A stretch of DNA of 7,341 bases from an uncultured Collinsella sp. GTDB lineage: Bacteria > Actinomycetota > Coriobacteriia > Coriobacteriales > Coriobacteriaceae. The DNA lies in assembly GCA_902494815.1 (NCBI GenBank), contig CABUVB010000090.1, forward strand, positions 1 through 7,341. The letters are read 5' to 3'. A program made the translations under genes and the position numbers. Shown one piece after another: positions 1 through 4,733 of this stretch. How positions within the stretch are numbered: the first letter of the stretch is position 1; every line of letters starts with the position of its first letter. The notes below the pieces were generated by a model. That model was not told the DNA's origin. It saw only the letters and a list, made by a program, of their open reading frames with translations, and did no database searches.

Positions 1-81
1 CACTGGAACACGAGCCGGAGGCAGGTAAGATTGAAGGGCCTGACCCCGGAGGAGTTCCGGAATCAGGCCCTCGCGGCCTAG
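1..81 (+). CDS. IS3-family transposase (OrfB), C-terminal end only
   Basis: Frame 1 is open from the window edge to a TAG at 79-81 and encodes 26 residues. It contains the stretch RLKGLTPEEFRNQAL, preceded by HWNT and an Arg-rich segment. This matches the usual C-terminus of the DDE integrase-type transposase of IS3-family elements (the pattern is 'YN..R....LKG.TP.E.R.Q'). The catalytic Asp-Asp-Glu residues lie upstream, outside the window, so I cannot tell whether the transposase is intact. It is followed 14 nt later by a sequence that looks like the right terminal inverted repeat. Family assignment rests on remembered consensus, not on a search. Confidence 0.75.
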   Translation, partial: HWNTSRRQVRLKGLTPEEFRNQALAA

Positions 82-119
82 TCGCTATTTAGGGCGTCCA
101 AGATTTGGGGCGCAGTTCA
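1..119 (+). mobile_element. Right end of an IS3-family (IS150-like) insertion sequence
   Basis: The transposase tail is followed by 95-119, whose last 25 bases contain GTCCAAGATTTGGGG and end in GTTCA. This resembles the right terminal inverted repeats of many IS150-group elements, which typically read as GTCCAA...TTTGGGG...CAGT(T)CA and end in CA. I therefore place the outer boundary at about 119. The left end and its matching repeat lie outside the window, and so does the other copy of any 3-4 bp target duplication; the bases just outside (120-123, AAGT) are the candidate. The element abuts the remnant of a terminator hairpin. Confidence 0.65.
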
Positions 120-124
120 AAGTC

Positions 125-141
125 GTGCGGGCTTTTCTTTT
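125..141 (+). terminator. Right half of a terminator hairpin disrupted by the IS
   Basis: Positions 125-141 (GTGCGGGCTTTTCTTTT) are identical to the descending stem arm plus T-tract of the intact terminator at 1342-1373. The ascending arm (AAGCCCGCAC) that should lie about 15 bases upstream is absent; IS3-end sequence occupies that place. The simplest reading is that a gene cassette like the one at 338-1330 ended here and an insertion sequence entered the loop of its terminator. The half-hairpin is not expected to terminate transcription on its own, so transcripts leaving the IS could run into the downstream gene. Confidence 0.6.
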
Positions 142-239
142 GGCAACCGAACGAACGGTTTGAAGTTCGTGGCACAGGTAATCGGGTTGAGGGGAAATGG
201 GGCCATGCAGCGGCTCTCAGAGCACCTGCCACACTCCCC
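125..239 (+). repeat. Upstream copy of the repeated terminator-leader module
   Basis: This stretch recurs at 1357-1470, downstream of the pilin-like gene. Bases 125-148 match 1357-1380 exactly (24 of 24), the next 12 bases match at 10 of 12, about 20 bases diverge, and 181-239 matches 1412-1470 with 7 differences in 59. The conserved 59-bp block contains a small hairpin (GCTC-TCA-GAGC, 213-223). It lies 98 nt before the start codon of the gene at 338 and probably forms part of that gene's leader. No convincing sigma70 promoter could be assigned within it. Confidence 0.8.
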
Positions 240-250
240 TACGAGCTCCG

Positions 251-265
251 TTGCCGCAGCGGCAA
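251..265 (+). other. Short hairpin in the pilin gene leader
   Basis: TTGCCG (251-256) and CGGCAA (260-265) form a perfect 6-bp inverted repeat around a CAG loop. It lies between the repeated leader block and the ribosome binding site. It has no T-tract, so it is not a classic terminator. It is not present in the downstream leader copy, and its role is unknown. Confidence 0.35.
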
Positions 266-325
266 GACCGGTGCAGAAATCTGAAATAGCCCTACCCTCG
301 AGCCGTATCTACAAACCCTGAGCGA

Positions 326-344
326 AGGGAGCCGCATATGCATG
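326..344 (+). promoter_or_regulatory. Ribosome binding site and two staggered ATG starts of the pilin-like gene
   Basis: AGGGA at 326-330 lies 7 nt before ATG 338-340 and 11 nt before a second ATG at 342-344, which is in another frame. With the present run of nine G (363-371), only ATG 338 is in frame with the pilin. The ATG 342 frame runs to a TGA at 423-425. The spacing favours ATG 338 as the normal start. No in-frame ATG occurs downstream of the G-run until residue 125, beyond the prepilin region, so the start must lie upstream of the G-run. Confidence 0.6.
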
Positions 345-1330
345 CAGCGGCAATTAACCTTCGGGGGGGGGTATCTCCTAGAGGTACTCTTCTCCGAGGG
401 CAAAGTGTCATCGAGTACGTCCTGATCATCGCGATCATCGGCCTGGTCATCGTGTTCGCGGGACCCGGCGTGGCGGGGGCCATCCGAAACCAGTTCAACT
501 TGGTCGGCAATACGGTGAACAACGGGACGACCGGCGGCGTAGAGGGAGGCGCGTCCGGTGGAGGCTCCGCCGGGGCCGATTCCGCGACCGTCCAGGCGGC
601 CGTCGCCAAGGACGCGAAGGACTGGACGCTCGAGGAGCAGAAAGCGGTTGCCGAGGACATCGCCTCCAAGGGCGAGGCATCGCCGGCGTACGCCAAGGCA
701 AAGGCCGCGATGGATGCGGGAACGAAGTTCTCGATGAAGCTGACGGACGGACAGACGCTCGAGTACCGTATCATCGGCATCAACCACGACGACTTGGCCG
801 ACGGCACCGGCAAGGCGGGACTGACGTTCCTCACCACCTCGACGGATATTTCGTCCCGCATGAACGCCATGAAAACCAGCGATGGCGGATGGGAGGCATC
901 CGAACTCCGTGCGAAGATGAATTCGGGCGAGATCTGGAACCTGATGCCCGCCGATTTCCAATCCAAGGTTAAATCGGTTAGGAAGCTCACGAACAACGTC
1001 GGCGGCGGTAACGCGAACAAGAATGCCGCCGTGACGGCTACCTCCGACAAGCTGTTTCTGCTCAGCTACTCCGAGATCGTCCCCACCTCCTATTGGGCTT
1101 CCGACTACCCCTGGAGCTCCTCCGAGGGAACCCAGTACGAGGCCTTCAAGGGCAAGGTGATGAATAGCTATTCGGACAACCCTGCCATTGCCAGTGGCAG
1201 CTATTGGTGGGAACGTTCGGTGCGTCCGGACCACTCTACGTTCTTCCTCCGTGTCCACGCCGGCGGCGATCCGGCGATCAGTGACAATGCGACGGTCTCG
1301 AATTGCGTCCGCCCCGCCTGGTGCTTCTAG
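338..1330 (+). CDS. Flp/Tad-type prepilin fused to a DUF6273-like (C-type-lectin-like) domain
   Basis: This 330-residue protein has three visible parts. Residues 1-49 look like a class III prepilin: a short leader ending at Gly21, then QSVIEY with Glu at mature position +5 and Tyr at +6, then a hydrophobic helix (about 28-49). That fits cleavage after Gly21 by a TadV/PilD-type prepilin peptidase, and membrane or pilus insertion. Residues 57-80 are a Gly/Ser/Thr-rich linker; 84-128 are charged and probably helical. Residues 130-330 resemble DUF6273, a fold related to formylglycine-generating-enzyme and C-type-lectin domains: YRIIGIN (143-149), GGWEASELRAKMN (183-195), DKLFLLSYSE (237-246), YWWERSVR (289-296) and a terminal CVRPAWCF. 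Its only two cysteines, 323 and 329, could form a disulfide. I infer a surface-exposed adhesin carried on a pilin-like stem. A G9 tract covers codons 9-11, which suggests phase variation. It is monocistronic, with a strong terminator after it and a repeated module on both sides. No Tad assembly genes are in the window. Confidence 0.8.
   Translation: MHAAAINLRGGVSPRGTLLRGQSVIEYVLIIAIIGLVIVFAGPGVAGAIRNQFNLVGNTVNNGTTGGVEGGASGGGSAGADSATVQAAVAKDAKDWTLEEQKAVAEDIASKGEASPAYAKAKAAMDAGTKFSMKLTDGQTLEYRIIGINHDDLADGTGKAGLTFLTTSTDISSRMNAMKTSDGGWEASELRAKMNSGEIWNLMPADFQSKVKSVRKLTNNVGGGNANKNAAVTATSDKLFLLSYSEIVPTSYWASDYPWSSSEGTQYEAFKGKVMNSYSDNPAIASGSYWWERSVRPDHSTFFLRVHAGGDPAISDNATVSNCVRPAWCF
363..371 (+). repeat. 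Homopolymeric G9 tract in the 5' coding region (candidate phase-variation switch)
   Basis: Nine consecutive G residues lie 25 bases after the ATG at 338 and encode the Arg-Gly-Gly part of codons 9-11. From ATG 338, nine G keep the pilin frame open. Ten G would read GGT ATC TCC TAG and stop at once; eight G would run into a TGA about 50 bases further on. Short G-runs of this length near the start of surface-protein genes are the classic substrate of slipped-strand mispairing in other bacteria. That it varies here is an inference. Confidence 0.7.
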
Positions 1331-1341
1331 CCTCAGCTGTT

Positions 1342-1373
1342 AAGCCCGCACAGGCTGTGCGGGCTTTTCTTTT
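1342..1373 (+). terminator. Strong intrinsic terminator of the pilin-like gene
   Basis: AAGCCCGCAC (1342-1351) pairs perfectly with GTGCGGGCTT (1357-1366) around the loop AGGCT, giving a 10-bp GC-rich stem. It is followed by a T-rich tract to 1373 (TTTTCTTTT). It begins 11 nt after the TAG of the gene ending at 1330. The descending arm and T-tract are duplicated at 125-141, in front of the same gene. Confidence 0.9.
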
Positions 1374-1470
1374 GGCAACCAAACGAACGATTCTCGTCTT
1401 GAAGCATAGTTGTCGGGTTGAGGTGAAATGGGGTCATACAGCGGCTCTCAGAGCGCCCGCCGCACTCCCC
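1357..1470 (+). repeat. Downstream copy of the terminator-leader module, without a following gene
   Basis: This is the partner of 125-239, offset by 1231-1232 bases. It includes the terminator's second arm, GGCAACC with AACGAACG, and a 59-bp block at 1412-1470 that carries the same GCTC-TCA-GAGC hairpin (1444-1454). No ribosome binding site, ATG or prepilin sequence follows at the expected distance of about 98 nt. This copy therefore looks like the stub of a lost cassette, or the point where an array ends. Confidence 0.8.
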
Positions 1471-1565
1471 CGCCATTACCCCTGCGGCGTCCTCGTATAG
1501 AGCCCGTCCCGCTTGGCGTTTCGTTGCAGCAGCCCACTTGTCCACCGATCAAGTGAACTACTGGA

Positions 1566-1723
1566 ATAAATACAGCGACACGCTTGTTCACTATAGTCGC
1601 TATATCTGTGTAAATCGCCGCGATAAATACAGCCCGTACTCGGCTGTATACCAGCTACGCGTATGTAGATTCACATCGCGTTAATAAATCGGCTCAAGCG
1701 CGTGCAAAACGCGCAAGTAGCCG
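1566..1723. repeat. Three spaced hairpin dyads with a shared ATAAAT flank
   Basis: Dyad 1 pairs ATACAGCGAC (1570-1579) with GTCGCTATAT (1596-1605), 9 of 10 positions. Dyad 2 pairs ATACAGCC (1627-1634) with GGCTGTAT (1642-1649), perfect over 8 bp. Dyad 3 is nested: CGGCT (1690-1694) with AGCCG (1719-1723), enclosing GCGCGT (1698-1703) and ACGCGC (1709-1714). Each left arm is preceded by or overlaps ATAAAT (1566, 1623 and 1684), and the first two share ATAAATACAGC exactly. Spacing is about 57-61 bases. Read on the - strand, each hairpin is followed by ATTTAT, so they could be weak tandem terminators. Read as DNA, they could be operator sites or small REP-like repeats. Function is unknown. Confidence 0.55.
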
Positions 1724-1763
1724 CAAAAGGCGATTATCGCGTAGGTAGATTTTTGGCACCCTG

Positions 1764-1793
1764 TTGATTAATCAAAATTAAGCAATTGCTTAA
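1764..1793. promoter_or_regulatory. Two adjacent perfect AT-rich palindromes
   Basis: TTGATTAATCAA (1764-1775) and TTAAGCAATTGCTTAA (1778-1793) are perfect palindromes of 12 and 16 bp, separated by two bases. They lie just beyond the tRNA-Pro terminator. Perfect uninterrupted palindromes of this kind are more typical of dimeric regulator binding sites than of RNA hairpins. No regulator can be named, and part of the symmetry may simply reflect AT-rich composition. Confidence 0.35.
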
Positions 1794-1796
1794 AAC

Positions 1797-1826
1797 AAAA
1801 AAGGTCAGGCACTAGGTGCCTGACCT
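1797..1826 (-). terminator. Intrinsic terminator of tRNA-Pro
   Basis: On the - strand an 11-bp perfect stem, AGGTCAGGCAC with GTGCCTGACCT, closes a 3-nt loop (1802-1826 on the + strand). It is followed by a run of six T (the A-run at 1797-1802). It begins 9 nt after the CCA end of the tRNA and should end its transcript. The stem is symmetric, but the + strand side lacks a T-tract, so it should act only on the - strand. Confidence 0.9.
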
Positions 1827-1835
1827 GCAAACTTC

Positions 1836-1912
<77 letters not shown>

Positions 1913-1951
1913 AAGCTTTTGTTTGTTGCTCTGCTCTCGCTCGCAACAGGG

Positions 1952-1984
1952 AGTATATTAACCCGAAACTTTAGACTTGTGCAA
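1952..1984 (-). promoter_or_regulatory. Probable sigma70-type promoter of tRNA-Pro
   Basis: On the - strand, TTGCAC (1984-1979) and TAATAT (1960-1955) are separated by 18 bp; an overlapping TATACT (1957-1952) is an alternative -10. Transcription would start near 1946-1948, giving a 5' leader of about 35 nt before the mature tRNA. The elements lie in the 80-nt gap between the stop codon of coaBC and the tRNA. I see no intrinsic terminator in that gap, so read-through from the operon is also possible. Confidence 0.5.
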
Positions 1985-1992
1985 GAACTTTT

Positions 1993-3204
1993 TTACAATT
2001 TTTGAAGCAAGTCCAAAATTGTATCTGCGAGCTGGGGTTTTGTTAGTACGGGAAGTTCTTGCGTACCCGTTGTGCTCACAATCCAGGCCTTGTTGGTGTC
2101 GGTCCCAAAGCCCGAATCGGTGCGTGAGACATCGTTGGCGATTATTACATCGCACCCCTTGCGGGCCAATTTGCGCTCTGCGTACTCGACAACGTTATCG
2201 GTCTCGGCCGCAAATCCGATCACGCATCGCTCGCCCTTCTGGCGCGAGAGCTCGGCCAAAATATCGACCGTCTCGACCAGTTCGATGCGATCCAGGCGCT
2301 CGTTGGCCTTTTTGAGCTTATGGTCCGCAGGGGCCGCGGGGGTGTAGTCGGCGACGGCGGCCGCACAAATTGCCGCATCGGCCGTCTGGAAGGCGCTCAG
2401 GGCCGCCTGGAGCATCTCTGCGGCGGTCTGCACGCGCACGCACTCCACGCCGCAGGGCACATCGAGTGATGTCGGTCCCAACACGAGCGTGACCGCAGCG
2501 CCGCGGCGTGCGGCCTCCCCCGCCAGGGCGATGCCCATCTTGCCCGAAGAGCGGTTGCCAATGAATCGCACGGGGTCGATCGGCTCGTGCGTGGGACCGG
2601 CGGTAATTACGATGCGCTTACCCGCCAGGTCCTGTGGCGCGGGGTTGAGCACCTCACAGACAGCCTCTACGATGTCCTCGGGCTCGCTCATGCGTCCCGT
2701 GTCCACGTCGCCGCAGGCAAGGTAGCCGCTGCCCGGACCCACCACATGGACACCGCGCTCGCGCAGCGTGGCCATGTTGGCCTGCGTCGCCGGCGCCTTC
2801 CACATGCCGTTGTTCATAGCGGGTGCGATCACGATGGGTCGCGGCGTCGCAAGCAGCGTGGTGGAGATGAGGTCATCGGCGACGCCGTTGGCCATCTTGG
2901 CGATGATATTGGCCGTCGCGGGCGCCACGACCACCAGATCGGGCTCCTGCGCCAGCGAAATGTGGTGGATGGGGTCGGAGGGATCGTCGAATAGGCCCAC
3001 CGCGACCGGCTCATTGGTGAGTGCGCGGAAGGTAAGCGGCCCCACAAACTCGGTGGCATGCTCGCTCATAACGACCTTGACGCGCGCGCCGCGCTTTTGC
3101 AGCAGGCGCACGATATTGCACGACTTATAGGCGGCGATCCCGCCGGTAATGCCCAGCAGGATCGTATTTCCCTCAAGTTGCATTGAATTGTTGGGTGCCG
3201 CCAT
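1993..3204 (-). CDS. coaBC: Bifunctional phosphopantothenoylcysteine decarboxylase / phosphopantothenate-cysteine ligase
   Basis: The 403-residue CoaBC (Dfp) protein carries out two cytosolic steps of coenzyme A synthesis: ligation of cysteine to 4'-phosphopantothenate, then FMN-dependent decarboxylation to 4'-phosphopantetheine. The N-terminal CoaC half shows the flavoprotein start ILLGITGGIAAYK (15-27), the catalytic His in IHHISLA (His81), the APAMNNGMW motif (Asn131) and GYLACG with active Cys164 followed by GRM. The CoaB half begins near residue 196 and shows ITAGPTHEPIDPVRFIGNRSSGKMG (200-224), AAVADYTPA (282-290), the KLKK lysine motif (296-299) and IGFAAET (329-335). Length fits the usual 390-410. 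AAGGAAG lies 8 nt before the ATG, inside the end of the preceding gene, only 3 nt away; Met8 has no such site. It is the last gene of the probable operon. Confidence 0.96.
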   Translation of the reverse strand: MAAPNNSMQLEGNTILLGITGGIAAYKSCNIVRLLQKRGARVKVVMSEHATEFVGPLTFRALTNEPVAVGLFDDPSDPIHHISLAQEPDLVVVAPATANIIAKMANGVADDLISTTLLATPRPIVIAPAMNNGMWKAPATQANMATLRERGVHVVGPGSGYLACGDVDTGRMSEPEDIVEAVCEVLNPAPQDLAGKRIVITAGPTHEPIDPVRFIGNRSSGKMGIALAGEAARRGAAVTLVLGPTSLDVPCGVECVRVQTAAEMLQAALSAFQTADAAICAAAVADYTPAAPADHKLKKANERLDRIELVETVDILAELSRQKGERCVIGFAAETDNVVEYAERKLARKGCDVIIANDVSRTDSGFGTDTNKAWIVSTTGTQELPVLTKPQLADTILDLLQKL

Positions 3205-3207
3205 CGT

Positions 3208-3927
3208 TTAAGCTTCCTTGCTCGGGAGCACCAGGAGGCGGTGGCAGTACGGGCAGTGCGTAATCTCGCTACCGTCGTGGTTCAGGTCGCTCATGGACGA
3301 TGCCTGCAGCGCGGTGTGACAGACCGTGGGGATGTTGCCCTGGATGGTCTCGACGGCCAGGCCGCGGAACTGCTTGAGCAGACGCTCGTAGTCGGTGAGC
3401 ACGTCGGCCGGCAGCGTGGCAGCAAGCGCGGTGCGCTCTTTAGTGGCGGCGTCAATCTGAGCCTGAAGGTCGGCAGCCTTGGCGCGGGCGGCCTTGGTAT
3501 CGGCCTTCACGCCCTCCTCGAACTTGGCGATGATTGCCTGCGCGCGGGCCTCGCGCTCGAGCGCCTCCTTATGGGCGACAACGACGTCCTTGCGGGTGTG
3601 CTCAATCTTGTCCAGACGCTTGGCCAGGGTGGCGAGTTCATTCTCCAGGTCCTGAACCTCGCGGTAGTCGGAGCCGTCGACATGGCGCTTCTTGGCAGCC
3701 TCGATGGCGTTGTTGGTCTGAATCTCGGTGGTGTTGAGATCGTCGAGCTCAATGTCCAGATCCTTGCGCTGGGCGTAGAGCTTGGTCATCTCGGACTTGA
3801 GCTTCACATAGGTCTTGCGCTTGGAAGCGAGCTCCTTGAGCTCCGGCATATTGGCAAGTTCGCTCTTGTTGCGGGCGAGCTCCAAATCGATCTGTTGCAG
3901 CTTGAGTAGCGTAGCGCCGGCGCTCAT
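3208..3927 (-). CDS. Coiled-coil zinc-ribbon protein (COG1579-like), with altered first zinc knuckle
   Basis: This 239-residue protein begins with LLKLQQIDLEL, a typical start of the COG1579 family of predicted nucleic-acid-binding zinc-ribbon proteins. Residues about 10-170 are Lys/Glu/Ala-rich and predicted to form long antiparallel coiled coils, including the conserved-looking SDYREVQDLENEL (86-98). The C-terminus normally carries two CxxC knuckles. Here the second is intact (CPYCHRL, 225-231), but the first reads TVCHTAL (201-207) with a single Cys203 next to His204. Zinc binding could therefore be altered or use histidines. I chose the ATG at 3927 because it overlaps the Nif3 stop as ATGA and follows AGGAG at good spacing; an upstream ATG at 3963 lies deep in the Nif3 gene. 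The Nif3 neighbour is typical. The biochemical function is unknown. Confidence 0.85.
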   Translation of the reverse strand: MSAGATLLKLQQIDLELARNKSELANMPELKELASKRKTYVKLKSEMTKLYAQRKDLDIELDDLNTTEIQTNNAIEAAKKRHVDGSDYREVQDLENELATLAKRLDKIEHTRKDVVVAHKEALEREARAQAIIAKFEEGVKADTKAARAKAADLQAQIDAATKERTALAATLPADVLTDYERLLKQFRGLAVETIQGNIPTVCHTALQASSMSDLNHDGSEITHCPYCHRLLVLPSKEA

Positions 3928-4733
3928 AAGTTCTCTCCTTTTGTCACAGTCCACCATTGGCAAGGGTTCAGTATTTTAATCGCATGACGGGGGTCGACCC
4001 CGGCGTCAACTGCAGAGTTCATCAATATATCAACGAACGGTTCCTCAGAGCGGTCGTGGCCGAGCAAGATCACCGACAGCCCGCGCAAGGCAAGGTCTTG
4101 CGCCACGTGGTAGCCCGCCTCGCCCGTCACGACAACATCTGCGCCTGCGGCGATGGCGAGCTCTCCAAAGTCGCCCAGGGAGCCGCCCAAAATGGCGACG
4201 GTGCGGCACGGACGATCGGCTTCGCCCCACACACGCGGGTCGCTGCCGAAGGCCGTGGCAGCACGGGTGGCAAGATCGCGCAGCGTGCACGGGTCGTTGA
4301 GCGTTGCAAGCGCGCCCAGGCCGGTTGCCTCGGGGTCGTCCGCGTGCTCCAGTGAGCTCACGGGTGCGGCACCCAGCAGCTCGCTCAGGCAGACACGGGC
4401 TTCGTGCGAGCGGTCCAGGTTGGTGTGGAGCGATATGATGCTCACGCCGCAACGGGCCGCCTCATAGAGTGCCGCGCTGCACTGGGGGCGAGTGGCATCC
4501 GCTGGACAAAAGGCCTCGGGCGCCTTGATGTATATGGGATGATGCGTCAGCAGCACGTTGGCGCCGGCTTCTTGGGCGCGGCGAACATTAGCTTCGGTCG
4601 CATCGAGCGCGCAGGCAACGCCGGTGATCTCTGCAGCGGGATCTCCCACAGATAACCCAACATGATCCCAGCCCTCGGCATCCGCCTTGGGATAGCGCGC
4701 CAGCAGCGCACGTTCAAGCTCGGCGACGATCAT
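3924..4733 (-). CDS. Nif3-like dinuclear metal-centre hexameric protein (DUF34, YqfO/YbgI family)
   Basis: This 269-residue protein fits the single-domain form of the Nif3/DUF34 family. Visible metal-binding motifs are THHPIY (63-68; His64 and His65), SLHTNLD (101-107; Asp107), and GHDRSE (225-230; His226 and Glu230), the usual C-terminal ligand pair. WDHVGLSVGD (22-31) and VVTGEAGYH (201-209) are other family hallmarks. Members form toroidal hexamers with a two-metal site. Some have been annotated as GTP cyclohydrolase I type 2, but that activity is poorly supported, so I do not assign a reaction. The ATG at 4733 overlaps the stop of the cysteine desulfurase by 4 nt, and its own stop overlaps the next gene by 4 nt, suggesting translational coupling. 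Confidence 0.9.
   Translation of the reverse strand: MIVAELERALLARYPKADAEGWDHVGLSVGDPAAEITGVACALDATEANVRRAQEAGANVLLTHHPIYIKAPEAFCPADATRPQCSAALYEAARCGVSIISLHTNLDRSHEARVCLSELLGAAPVSSLEHADDPEATGLGALATLNDPCTLRDLATRAATAFGSDPRVWGEADRPCRTVAILGGSLGDFGELAIAAGADVVVTGEAGYHVAQDLALRGLSVILLGHDRSEEPFVDILMNSAVDAGVDPRHAIKILNPCQWWTVTKGENL

Larger units (their letters stand above)
1471..1835. other. Non-coding intergenic stretch between the pilin cassette and tRNA-Pro
   Basis: I see no convincing gene here. The short open frames lack ribosome binding sites and family resemblance. Bases 1471-1560 show no structure I can support. From about 1565 the sequence becomes AT-richer and holds three hairpin dyads (1566-1723), a short direct repeat (CGCGTATGTAGATT at 1658-1671 and CGCGTAGGTAGATT at 1738-1751), two palindromes (1764-1793) and the tRNA terminator (1797-1826). 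Confidence 0.6.

Noticed and set aside
140..190. Sigma70 promoter in the pilin leader (TTGGCA or TTGAAG as -35)
   Set aside because: No -10 hexamer at 16-18 bp from either candidate resembles TATAAT, and TTGAAG is shifted in the duplicate copy.
239..1258. Long - strand open frame (339 codons) antisense to the pilin-like gene
   Set aside because: It has no recognisable domain or good ribosome binding site, and its composition is that expected of the complement of a GC-rich gene. The + strand frame has a clear prepilin motif, a DUF6273-like domain and a terminator.
1190..1330. C-terminal region as the variable repeat of a diversity-generating retroelement
   Set aside because: The C-type-lectin-like C-terminus invites this idea. 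However, the window has no reverse transcriptase, no template repeat and no second copy of the 3' coding end with adenine-specific differences.
125..1470. Composite transposon or CRISPR-like array explanation for the repeats
   Set aside because: There are only two copies 1.23 kb apart, containing terminator and leader sequence rather than terminal inverted repeats or short regular spacers. No transposase lies inside.
2587..2994. + strand open frames inside coaBC and the other core genes
   Set aside because: They are shadows of well-supported - strand genes with strong family motifs, and have no independent evidence.
3928..3963. Longer start for the zinc-ribbon protein at the ATG at 3963
   Set aside because: It would overlap the Nif3 gene by 40 bases and lacks a suitable ribosome binding site. 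The ATG at 3927 overlaps the Nif3 stop as ATGA and follows AGGAG.
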